A DNA stretch of 13,402 nucleotides, from NCBI GenBank assembly GCA_002327785.1, contig DCUI01000178.1, forward strand, positions 1 to 13,402, given 5' to 3'. The position numbers and the translations under genes are program-made. Positions within the stretch are counted from its first letter, which is position 1. Each line of letters begins with the position of its first letter. Of this stretch, positions 7,042 to 13,402 are shown in pieces. The notes beneath the pieces were generated by a model. The model was given only the letters and a program-made list of their open reading frames with translations. It made no database searches and was not told the DNA's origin. Source of the stretch: Phycisphaerales bacterium UBA2218 (GTDB lineage: Bacteria; Planctomycetota; Phycisphaerae; Sedimentisphaerales; Anaerobacaceae).

Positions 7042-7905
7042 ATGGCTAGTGTAAACGGAGAAGTCGAGCGTCCCACGTCGCTTTGTGTCTTGTGGGCAGG
7101 TCTGTGCCGCGAGGGGCCTGATCGCAGGCCGGATATTCGCGCCTCCATCTCGAAGGAGGCATGCGGTTTCACCCTCATCGAGCTACTGGTTGTGATCGCG
7201 GTGATTGCCGTATTGATGGCGATCCTGATGCCGGCGCTCCAACGCGCCAGGGAACAGGGCAAGCGGGTGTCTTGTCTGAGCAACCTCAAGCAACTGCAGA
7301 TCGCCTGGGGGATGTATGCAGACGACTCTGACGGTCGCATTGTGAACGGCAACGCCGGTTGGGGGCAGAACCCCTGGGCTTGGATTCCTTCCAGTTATGC
7401 TTCGCCTCAGGAGGCCCAGGAGACCTTTGCGCGGGGCGCGCTCTACCCGTATGTCTCGGCCCGCAAGATCTTCCGATGTCCGACGGGGATACCCGGCGAG
7501 TGGGCAACGTACGCCATTGTGGATGCCATGAACGGCCATAATTGGGGTGGGACCCTTCCAAAAGGCGTCTACATCAAGAACCGCTCGGAAATCCGCCAAC
7601 CCGGCCTGCGCATTGTGTTCCTCGATGAAGGCCGGCTGAGCCCGGGTAGTTGGACGGTGTATTACGACGAGCCACGCTGGTGGGATGCCGTGCCCGCACG
7701 TCATGGCCTGGGCACCACTTTCTCCTTCACGGATGGACATGCGGAGTTCCGAAAATGGACGGATCCGCGGACTATTGATATGGCGCAAAAGACGTTGGCG
7801 GATCGGGGGCCTGCAAAATATTGGAATGGAGAGACGTATCCCGACAACGAGGACCTGCAGTGGGTCCAGCGGGGCGTGTGGGGGAAGTTGGGCTATGAAC
7901 CCTGA
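7042..7905 (+). CDS. Type IV pilin-like protein with H-X9-DG motif
   Basis: This is a 287-residue pseudopilin-like protein. The prepilin peptidase site is G42|F43 in CGFTLIELLVVIAVIAVL, with the single hydrophobic helix at about 44-63 and the usual Arg/Gln-rich continuation (ALQRAREQGKRVSCLSNLKQLQ). Near the end, His221-GLGTTFSFT-Asp231-Gly232 is an exact H-X9-DG motif, which together with the N-terminus defines the large pilin-like family expanded in PVC bacteria. The globular part is rich in Trp and Tyr. Its function in these bacteria is not established; surface display or substrate capture are guesses. The start is ATG 7042 with AAGAGGA 8 bases upstream, giving an unusually long 42-residue leader; a TTG at 7018 is in frame. 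It is the first gene of a plus-strand run with the small ORF and the GH95-like enzyme. Confidence 0.92.
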   Translation: MASVNGEVERPTSLCVLWAGLCREGPDRRPDIRASISKEACGFTLIELLVVIAVIAVLMAILMPALQRAREQGKRVSCLSNLKQLQIAWGMYADDSDGRIVNGNAGWGQNPWAWIPSSYASPQEAQETFARGALYPYVSARKIFRCPTGIPGEWATYAIVDAMNGHNWGGTLPKGVYIKNRSEIRQPGLRIVFLDEGRLSPGSWTVYYDEPRWWDAVPARHGLGTTFSFTDGHAEFRKWTDPRTIDMAQKTLADRGPAKYWNGETYPDNEDLQWVQRGVWGKLGYEP

Positions 7906-7999
7906 TGCAAGGGCGTCGTTGCGTCTTTCCCCGGCAACCTGAGGAGGTCAGACCGGCTTCGGGGCCGGCATTGAGGCTGGGTCCGAAGGAGCGTTTTGC

Positions 8000-8137
8000 A
8001 TGAAGGCAATTGTGCCGATTCTGTCCACGCCAGAGATCTCGCCGGGCACGATCATCGACTTTCTGATCCTCGATACGGAAAGCAAGAACGCCACCGTTTA
8101 TTGGGCGAACGCCCATGTGGTTACTGACCTGCCATGA
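8000..8137 (+). CDS. Small ORF (45 aa) overlapping the GH95-like gene start
   Basis: ATG at 8000 opens a 45-codon frame (MKAIVPILSTPEISPG at its start, YWANAHVVTDLP at its end). Its TGA at 8135-8137 overlaps the ATG of the next gene as ATGA. GAAGGA at 7985-7990 is 9 bases upstream of the start. The downstream gene has no Shine-Dalgarno sequence of its own (GTTACTGACCTGCC precedes its ATG), so it may depend on translation of this small ORF. The product has no signal peptide, no cysteine and no motif I recognise; the pattern suggests short beta strands. The frame is open back to 7943 but has no other start. It may be a genuine leader peptide, a degraded remnant of a larger gene, or chance. Confidence 0.45.
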   Translation: MKAIVPILSTPEISPGTIIDFLILDTESKNATVYWANAHVVTDLP

Positions 8138-10389
8138 AGAACAGACCCTCTCTCAAGAAACTGAGCGTTATGCTCATCGTTCTCCTGGTCGCAGGCAGAA
8201 CATCGGCCACAAACCTCCGCGCACCCGAAACGTCGGTCGATTGGCCAGCGTTTATGCAACAGCACGACATGGTTTTTGATGATTTGCCGCGTGACTGGAC
8301 GGAGGCTCCCCATTTCGGGAACGCCATGGTCGGGTCCATGCTCTACCGGGCAGGCAACACCATTCGGCTTCAGATCTTCCGGGCCGATGTCCACGATCAT
8401 CGGGACGATTGCTACGGCTGGACGGCCTACAGCCGACCTCGCCTTATGATTGGCTACTTTTCGCTGCATCCCATCGGGCAACTCGCGGGGTGCAACTGGC
8501 GGAAAAACTTGTGGAACGCGGAGTTGACCGGCGCCATTACGACGGACCGGGGGGAGATACGAATTCGCCATTTCGTCCATGCGGAGGACATGGCGATCGC
8601 CACGGAATTGACACCGTCCGCTGGCGAGGCGGATTGCCGCTGGACGTGGCATCCGGCGCCTGCCCGAACGACGCGAGGGGGCTACCCGACCGATGAGGCT
8701 GGAATCGAGTACTTCGCGAAAAGATACGGTGAGCATTATGCCCAGAGCCTGAAGGTCTACGTGCCCAACCCGGAAGGGCGTCAGGAAGAGCGAGGCGACG
8801 TTTCGGTATGGGCGCAGGACTTCCTTGTCGCAGGACAGTATGCGACTGCCTGGTGTGAGCGGATCGAGGGACAGACGCGCACGCACATTGCCAGCATCGC
8901 CCACAGCTACCCGGAATCGACAGCCGCACGAATCGCGGTTTCCGATGTCCGACGTCTTGCCGAAGCGGATCGCTCGCAGTGGGTAGAGGCTCACCGAACA
9001 TGGTGGCACAGCTACTATCCCAAGAGCTTTGTCACGATTCCCGACAAGAGGTTGGAGTCTCTGTACTGGCGAACGATTTACCGCTTCGGCTGCACATCCA
9101 GAGCGGAGCGGTGCATGGTGGATACCCCGGGGATCTGGTTCCAGGGCGGGTCGTGGCCGTACTTCACCACCGACTGGAACATCCAGTCTGCCCATTGGCC
9201 GGTCTACGCGGCCAATCGGCTGGAGCAGGGACGGGCGCTGATGGACCGGCTTCACGAGCGGCGGGAGGAACTGATCCAGGCGGTGCGCCCGGTGGCTTGG
9301 CAGGAGGATTCGGCCTACCTGCCCCTGGCCGTGGCCTGGGACATGCGAGGAAGCCGCGATGGGGACATGCGCTATTTCGATTTGGTCGGCAATCTTCCCT
9401 GGGCCATGCACAACTTGTGGATGCAGTATCGCTACTCCATGGACGAGGGAATGTTGCGTGAGAAGATCTATCCGCTGTTGCGACGCAGCATGAACCTGTA
9501 CCTGCACATGGTTGAGCAAGGGGACGATGGGGATCTCCATCTGCCGCCAACCTTTTCGCCGGAGACGGGCGTCTTCCAAGACTGCAACTTCGATCTGGCC
9601 CTGTTCAAATGGGGATGCCACACGCTGCTGAAGGCCTGCAAACGCCTGGCAATTGACGATCCGCTCATTCCCCGCTGGAAGGATGTGCTCGAGCGTTTAC
9701 CTGACTACCCCGCCGACGAATACGGATTCAGACGCGGTCGTGATGCATCGTCCAGCAAGAACCACCAGCATCTTTCCAACCTGCTGATGATCTATCCGCT
9801 CTACTTGGTCAATATCGAGCAGGAGGGCACAGCGAACGTGCTGGAACGGTCCTTTGAGCGGGCCCGCGCAACGGCGGGACCGGGGCAGCGGCAAGCTATG
9901 GTGCAGGCCCACGCCGGACCCATTGCGACGGCTCTAGGACGGGGCGATGAGGCGCTGGAGAACTTAAAGCTATTGCAGGGCGACCTCTACCCCAACGGCC
10001 TGTGGTATGAGAGTCCCTGCATCGAGTCCACGCTGGCCGTCGCCAACATCATCCAGGAAATGCTGATTCAGAGTTGGAGGGACCCGGCGAGCGGGAACTC
10101 AGGGCCGATACGCGTCTTTCCCGCGCTGCCCTCCTCGTGGAAAGACGTGGAATTCCATAACCTGCGAGCAGAGGGCGCTTTCCTTGTTTCTGCCAAACGC
10201 GCAAATGGTCAGACCTCATGGGTACGTATAAAGAGCCTCGCGGGAGAGCCCTGCCGGGTGAAGCCGGGTTTTCACGGTGAGGTCCGTGTCCAAAGCGACC
10301 GCCCGCTTGACCTTGCGGAAACGTCACCTGGAGTATATGAAATCGATTTGCGTAAGGGCGAGGAAATGGCGCTTTACTCACCGGGTTGA
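8134..10389 (+). CDS. Secreted GH95-like glycoside hydrolase (alpha-L-fucosidase/galactosidase superfamily)
   Basis: This is a 751-residue exported enzyme. The signal peptide is about residues 1-25 (LSVMLIVLLVAGRTSA). An N-terminal beta-sandwich follows (WTEAPHFGNAMVGSMLYR at 55-72). The (alpha/alpha)6 catalytic part carries IWFQGGSWPYFTTDWNIQSAHW (334-355, key residues Asp347 and Asn349), LPPTFSPE (470-477, Glu477 as likely general acid), KNHQHLSNLLMIYP (542-555) and ESTLAVANIIQEMLIQSW (631-648). A C-terminal beta domain contains IRVFPALPSSWKDVEFHNLRAEGAFLVSA (659-687), the familiar GH95 ending. GH95 enzymes usually have N-x-N where this protein has D-W-N, and an Asp before the H-x-H-x-S motif that I cannot place here. 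Activity on alpha-L-fucosides is therefore uncertain; a related specificity or new family is possible. Its start overlaps a small ORF and lacks its own ribosome binding site. Confidence 0.85.
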   Translation: MKNRPSLKKLSVMLIVLLVAGRTSATNLRAPETSVDWPAFMQQHDMVFDDLPRDWTEAPHFGNAMVGSMLYRAGNTIRLQIFRADVHDHRDDCYGWTAYSRPRLMIGYFSLHPIGQLAGCNWRKNLWNAELTGAITTDRGEIRIRHFVHAEDMAIATELTPSAGEADCRWTWHPAPARTTRGGYPTDEAGIEYFAKRYGEHYAQSLKVYVPNPEGRQEERGDVSVWAQDFLVAGQYATAWCERIEGQTRTHIASIAHSYPESTAARIAVSDVRRLAEADRSQWVEAHRTWWHSYYPKSFVTIPDKRLESLYWRTIYRFGCTSRAERCMVDTPGIWFQGGSWPYFTTDWNIQSAHWPVYAANRLEQGRALMDRLHERREELIQAVRPVAWQEDSAYLPLAVAWDMRGSRDGDMRYFDLVGNLPWAMHNLWMQYRYSMDEGMLREKIYPLLRRSMNLYLHMVEQGDDGDLHLPPTFSPETGVFQDCNFDLALFKWGCHTLLKACKRLAIDDPLIPRWKDVLERLPDYPADEYGFRRGRDASSSKNHQHLSNLLMIYPLYLVNIEQEGTANVLERSFERARATAGPGQRQAMVQAHAGPIATALGRGDEALENLKLLQGDLYPNGLWYESPCIESTLAVANIIQEMLIQSWRDPASGNSGPIRVFPALPSSWKDVEFHNLRAEGAFLVSAKRANGQTSWVRIKSLAGEPCRVKPGFHGEVRVQSDRPLDLAETSPGVYEIDLRKGEEMALYSPG

Positions 10390-10452
10390 GAGGCAGGACG
10401 CATGATTTCTCGCCGGGGCCCTCGAAAATGCAGGATCAATGCAAGATGTGTA

Positions 10453-10482
10453 TTGAAACCGGTACCCGGGATGTGATATTGT
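10453..10482 (+). promoter_or_regulatory. Candidate extended -10 promoter upstream of the 549-aa gene
   Basis: TTGAAA at 10453-10458 and TATTGT at 10477-10482 are spaced by 18 bases, with a TG-n extension (10474-10476) directly before the -10 box. The predicted start is near 10489, leaving a leader of about 75 bases. That leader contains the inverted pair CCCGAC (10505-10510) and GTCGGG (10531-10536) before the ribosome binding site. Confidence 0.5.
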
Positions 10483-10554
10483 ACACAGAATAATTAACAG
10501 AAGCCCCGACCGTGGCGCGGAATAGCCAATGTCGGGTAAACCCCAATGGCTCGT

Positions 10555-10559
10555 GGAGG
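10555..10559 (+). promoter_or_regulatory. Ribosome binding site of the 549-aa gene
   Basis: A full GGAGG ends 6 bases before ATG 10566. It decides this start over the in-frame GTG at 10512, and the signal peptide begins exactly here. Confidence 0.75.
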
Positions 10560-10565
10560 TCTCAC

Positions 10566-12215
10566 ATGCTGAAGAAAAGAACCCTTCTCTTGGTCGTTTT
10601 CTGCTTCTCTCTTACGGGCGCGTTGTCCCTGGTCCCCGCGGTGGCCGCCCCCGGTCAGATTCAGAACGGGGAGATGGCCGGCTATCTGCTGATTCCACAT
10701 GAGAAGGCCCCGGAGACGTATGACGGGGGATTCTCTATGTATGTGGCCGCCTGGCCGCTGCTGAAGGATTATCCGGGGAATCGGTTCCAAACCGGCCTGC
10801 CCGGCACCTGGATGCACGCGCAGAATGATCGCCCCAACCCCATTGAGAAGATGTACTCCGATATCGAGGGCGGTTTAGGTTGGTGGCGTGACACGCGGTT
10901 CGCGACGGAGACGCCGAAGTTCATCATGGGGGGAGTGGCTTTGAATTTCGTGGAATGGGCCAACGGGCCCGGCGCCGGCAAGGGGAGGAGCTGGGAAGAA
11001 CCCCGAGGCAAGTATGGAGTGACACAGTTGAGCCCGTGGGTTGTGTGGCCGCCCGACGGTCTGAATCTGAAACAGGGCACCTGTGGCGAGTTCTTAGGCT
11101 ATGGGTATCTGCCGCTTCCGCTGACCGAACCCAAAGCCACCACCGCGGGCAAGGACGTTCCCACCGGGAATCACTGCTGGACCCTGTTTCTGAGCGCCGA
11201 GAACTTCAAAGGCCCGGTTGCGTTCTTCACCCCCTATTTCTTCTCGCGCGCATCTGTGGACGACCCTCGTCTGGCCGGGATGTTCCTCGACAGCCGTCCG
11301 TCGAACCCCAACCGGGCGATTCAGATGGAAACACAGCACGTTCCCAGCGTCCAGGCCACGGACAAGAAGGGGGAGACCTACGCGCGGGTCGCTCCGACCC
11401 GGTTCCCCCGAGGGCCCGAGGGTGAGTCGGCGGTCGTGCATCAGGCTGCCGTCTACAGCAAGAAGGCTCTCTGGGATGCTGTCAAGGCATGGTTTGAGGG
11501 GGGCGCTCCGGCCAGCGGCAAGATCGATCCGTCGGCGGCCACGTCGTACAAGTTCCCCGGGGGAGGGGGGGCGACCTGGAGGATCTACGGGGACTCGACG
11601 CCAAGGGAGGAACGAATGCCCATCGCGTGGGAGTCCTTCGCCACCCCCTTCGCGCCTGATCCAACGACATTCGGGTACCGGTGGGACAAAGAAGTCGTGA
11701 CGAAGACGGACACGAAGGACGGCCCGCTGGTGACGCTGCCCGAATACTACCGTCTGGCAAAAGACGACAGGGGATGGAGCAAATGGGTCCCGGTGCGGCC
11801 GGCAGAGGTTCCTGCCGAGACGGGACTGGCCCAGGTCCGCTTCGCGCGGCCTTCCGGACGGCCCCTCGATCCCTATGTGACTCCCGAGAATTCTGAGAGT
11901 TGCTGGAAGAAACCCGGCCCCGTGGCAGGCCCCTTTGAGGCCCGCCCTGGGGACGGCACGGTAGTGACATACTACTGGTACCGATTCGCCGACCAGCCTG
12001 CCTTGCTCAATGCCGACTTGACGAATGACGAGCGTGAAGAGATTCAGAAGCGCGTGGAGAAGCTCCATCGGCACTGGAGCAAGGATCGGGAGTACCTGAC
12101 GCCTCCCAAGATCGGGAAACTGGCGGAGATCGACCCGGCCTTGATTGTTACTCCCCCGTCCGGCCTGGAAGTGGGTTATGTACCCATCGTCACACGACAG
12201 GGCGCCGCAAAATAG
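10566..12215 (+). CDS. Secreted protein of unknown family (549 aa)
   Basis: I do not recognise a named domain in this protein. It has a clear Sec signal peptide (LKKRTLLLVVFCFSLTGALSLVPAVAA, roughly residues 2-28; cleavage near Ala28). The mature part is soluble, with no further membrane segment and few Cys, and is rich in Trp, Pro and Gly. Stretches that look structurally constrained are MAGYLLIPHEK (37-47), GGFSMYVAAWPLLKDYPG (54-71), GLGWWRDTRF (103-112), GYGYLPLPL (178-186), GNHCWTLFLSAENFKGPVAFFTPYFF (201-226), and a C-terminal TYYWYRFADQP (468-478). An acidic/basic helix (NDEREEIQKRVEKLHRHW) and GLEVGYVPIVTRQ (533-545) follow. Repeated aromatic clusters are common in beta-rich carbohydrate-binding or -cleaving proteins. 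It sits 51 bp before the MGH1-like glycosidase, probably in one operon, and has its own candidate promoter. A role in glycan degradation is inferred from context only. Confidence 0.8.
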   Translation: MLKKRTLLLVVFCFSLTGALSLVPAVAAPGQIQNGEMAGYLLIPHEKAPETYDGGFSMYVAAWPLLKDYPGNRFQTGLPGTWMHAQNDRPNPIEKMYSDIEGGLGWWRDTRFATETPKFIMGGVALNFVEWANGPGAGKGRSWEEPRGKYGVTQLSPWVVWPPDGLNLKQGTCGEFLGYGYLPLPLTEPKATTAGKDVPTGNHCWTLFLSAENFKGPVAFFTPYFFSRASVDDPRLAGMFLDSRPSNPNRAIQMETQHVPSVQATDKKGETYARVAPTRFPRGPEGESAVVHQAAVYSKKALWDAVKAWFEGGAPASGKIDPSAATSYKFPGGGGATWRIYGDSTPREERMPIAWESFATPFAPDPTTFGYRWDKEVVTKTDTKDGPLVTLPEYYRLAKDDRGWSKWVPVRPAEVPAETGLAQVRFARPSGRPLDPYVTPENSESCWKKPGPVAGPFEARPGDGTVVTYYWYRFADQPALLNADLTNDEREEIQKRVEKLHRHWSKDREYLTPPKIGKLAEIDPALIVTPPSGLEVGYVPIVTRQGAAK

Positions 12216-12255
12216 GCTCTTGCCGCCCACTGCTCTGCCCGGGTTCAACAATTGT

Positions 12256-12260
12256 GAGGG
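12256..12260 (+). promoter_or_regulatory. Ribosome binding site of the MGH1-like gene
   Basis: GAGGG ends 6 bases before ATG 12267. An in-frame TGA at 12255-12257 overlaps it, so translation cannot start upstream. Confidence 0.65.
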
Positions 12261-12266
12261 ATCCTG

Positions 12267-13402
12267 ATGGACGTGAATGTACCGGCGGCAAGAACAGTGG
12301 CGGCTATGGCGGCTGCCGTGGTTATCTCGGCGACTTGGACAACTCGGGTTTGGGCGGTGCCGGCGCCGTACAACAGGCCGGCGGTGCTTGCGACGGATTC
12401 ATTCAAGCACTACGTCGATCAATTCAACCGCGAGGATGAGGAACTGTACGTCAACAGCGTCCCGAACGCGAGAGCGTGGGACTTCCTCAAGGCCAATATC
12501 CCCTTGTTCGAGTGCCCGGACAAGGAGTTCGAGCGTACGTACTATTTCCGCTGGTGGACCTATCGCAAGCACATCAAGCAGACCCCTGACGGCTGGGTTG
12601 TCACCGAGTTCCTGCCAGGTGTGAGCTGGTCGGGAAAGCACAATACGATCTGCTGTCCCTCCGGTCACCATTTCTATGAGGGCCGCTGGCTGCATGATCC
12701 GAGCTACCTCAACGATTACGCACAGTTCTGGTTTCACGGCGGGGGAAACCCCCGGCACTATAGTTTCTGGGCCGCTGATGCCATCTACGCCCATTACCTC
12801 GTCCATCGCGACAGGCAACTTACAGACGATCTACTCGACGATCTGGTTGCCAATTACGAGGCATGGGAGAAGTCCCGCTTGACCACCGACGGCCTCTTCT
12901 GGCAGATCGACGATCGCGACGGCATGGAGGTTTCTGTTGGAGGCAGCGGCAGGCGGGCTACGATCAACTCGTACATGTATGGCGATGCGATTGCCATTTC
13001 CCGAATCGCAGAACTGGCCGGCAAAGGGGATCTGGTCCGGCGGTTCCGCCAGAAAGCCGCCAGCATCAAGACGCTGGTCCAAACCAGACTGTGGGACGAT
13101 GAGGCCAAGTTCTTCAAGACGCTGCCACGGGAATCGGAAACGCTCGTCGATGTCCGGGAGCAGCACGGCTACACGCCGTGGTACTTCGGTCTACCCGAGC
13201 GAGGCCGGGGCTACGAGGCGGCCTGGAAGCAACTCATGGACTCCGCGGGGTTCTATGCGCCGTTTGGCCCGACGACCGCCGAGCAGAGACACCCCCAGTT
13301 TCGTTTGTCCTATGAAGGGCATGAGTGCCAGTGGAATGGCCCCAGTTGGCCCTTTGCGACCTCGGTTACGCTTACGGCGATGGCAAACGTTTTGAATAGC
13401 TA
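12267..13402 (+). CDS. Secreted MGH1/GH63-like glycoside hydrolase, 3' end beyond the window
   Basis: The frame is open from ATG 12267 to the last base, giving 378 codons plus two bases; the gene continues to the right. A signal peptide is present (VAAMAAAVVISATWTTRVWA, residues 11-30, likely cut before VPAP). The mature part has the look of an (alpha/alpha)6-barrel of the MGH1/GH63 group: YYFRWWTYRKHI (92-103), PGHxx-like SGHHFYEGRWL (132-142), repeated helix pairs such as FWAADAIYAHYLVHR (167-181), DGLFWQIDDRDGMEVSVGG (208-226) and RATINSYMYGDAIAISRIAEL (230-250). The family hallmark CQWNGPSWPFAT lies at 354-365 behind YEGHE. Acidic residues of the DRDGME segment and of YEGHE are candidate catalytic residues, not assigned by eye. 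GH63 members cut alpha-glucosidic and related links; the specificity here is open. It follows the 549-aa gene by 51 bp. Confidence 0.82.
   Translation, partial: MDVNVPAARTVAAMAAAVVISATWTTRVWAVPAPYNRPAVLATDSFKHYVDQFNREDEELYVNSVPNARAWDFLKANIPLFECPDKEFERTYYFRWWTYRKHIKQTPDGWVVTEFLPGVSWSGKHNTICCPSGHHFYEGRWLHDPSYLNDYAQFWFHGGGNPRHYSFWAADAIYAHYLVHRDRQLTDDLLDDLVANYEAWEKSRLTTDGLFWQIDDRDGMEVSVGGSGRRATINSYMYGDAIAISRIAELAGKGDLVRRFRQKAASIKTLVQTRLWDDEAKFFKTLPRESETLVDVREQHGYTPWYFGLPERGRGYEAAWKQLMDSAGFYAPFGPTTAEQRHPQFRLSYEGHECQWNGPSWPFATSVTLTAMANVLNS

Noticed and set aside
7951..7969. GC-rich hairpin (CCGGC/GCCGG) after the pilin-like gene
   Set aside because: Short stem without a T tract; not a convincing terminator or riboswitch.
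8098..9621. Long minus-strand ORF (507 codons) opposite the GH95-like gene
   Set aside because: Shadow of a gene with signal peptide and GH95 motifs; low-complexity Arg/Pro/His-rich translation with no family signal.
10459..10471. GGTACCCGGG resembling a cloning polylinker
   Set aside because: Only about 10-11 bases match and the flanks are ordinary intergenic sequence, so vector contamination is not supported.
11094..12251. Minus-strand ORF (385 codons) opposite the 549-aa gene
   Set aside because: Antisense shadow; the plus-strand gene has a ribosome binding site and signal peptide.

Overview
The window looks like a carbohydrate-degradation region of a bacterium of the Planctomycetota / Lentisphaerota / Verrucomicrobiota (PVC) type, possibly a marine or sediment member. 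This is inferred from three things. There is a type IV pilin-like protein with both an FTLIELLVVIAVIAVL prepilin N-terminus and an H-X9-DG motif. There are two Tat-exported formylglycine sulfatases. There are several large secreted glycan-active or unknown proteins in GC-rich DNA. No rRNA or housekeeping gene is present to fix the taxonomy.

Layout. 1-809: the right-hand end of an IS21-family insertion sequence. It is degenerate: the istA (transposase) reading frame stops early and is joined out of frame to only the last ~85 codons of istB, followed by typical IS21 end repeats. 973-2445 (-): sulfatase 1. 2446-2931: a divergent intergenic region with a good sigma70-type promoter and a perfect 10-bp inverted repeat just downstream of it. 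2932-4329 (+): sulfatase 2. 4482-6620 (-): a secreted protein with an N-terminal LamG (concanavalin-like) domain and a large C-terminal module of unknown activity, convergent with sulfatase 2. 6621-7041: a divergent intergenic region with inverted repeats. 7042-7905 (+): the pilin-like H-X9-DG protein. 8000-8137 (+): a 45-codon small ORF whose stop overlaps the next start (ATGA). 8134-10389 (+): a secreted GH95-like glycosidase. 10566-12215 (+): a secreted protein of unknown family behind its own candidate promoter. 12267 to the right edge (+): the first 378 codons of a secreted MGH1/GH63-like glycosidase, probably in an operon with the previous gene.

How the genes may work together (inference). 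Every protein in the cluster carries an export signal. Two sulfatases with different metal-ligand signatures would remove sulfate esters; a GH95-like enzyme (the family of alpha-L-fucosidases and alpha-L-galactosidases) and an (alpha/alpha)6-barrel MGH1-like enzyme would cut the desulfated glycan; the LamG protein and the unknown 549-residue protein may bind or cut it. A fucose- or galactose-containing sulfated polysaccharide is the most economical substrate guess, but the sequence does not prove it. No transporter, TonB receptor or dedicated regulator lies in the window. The two large proteins of unknown function, the divergent GH95-like active site and the coupled small ORF are the parts most likely to be new.
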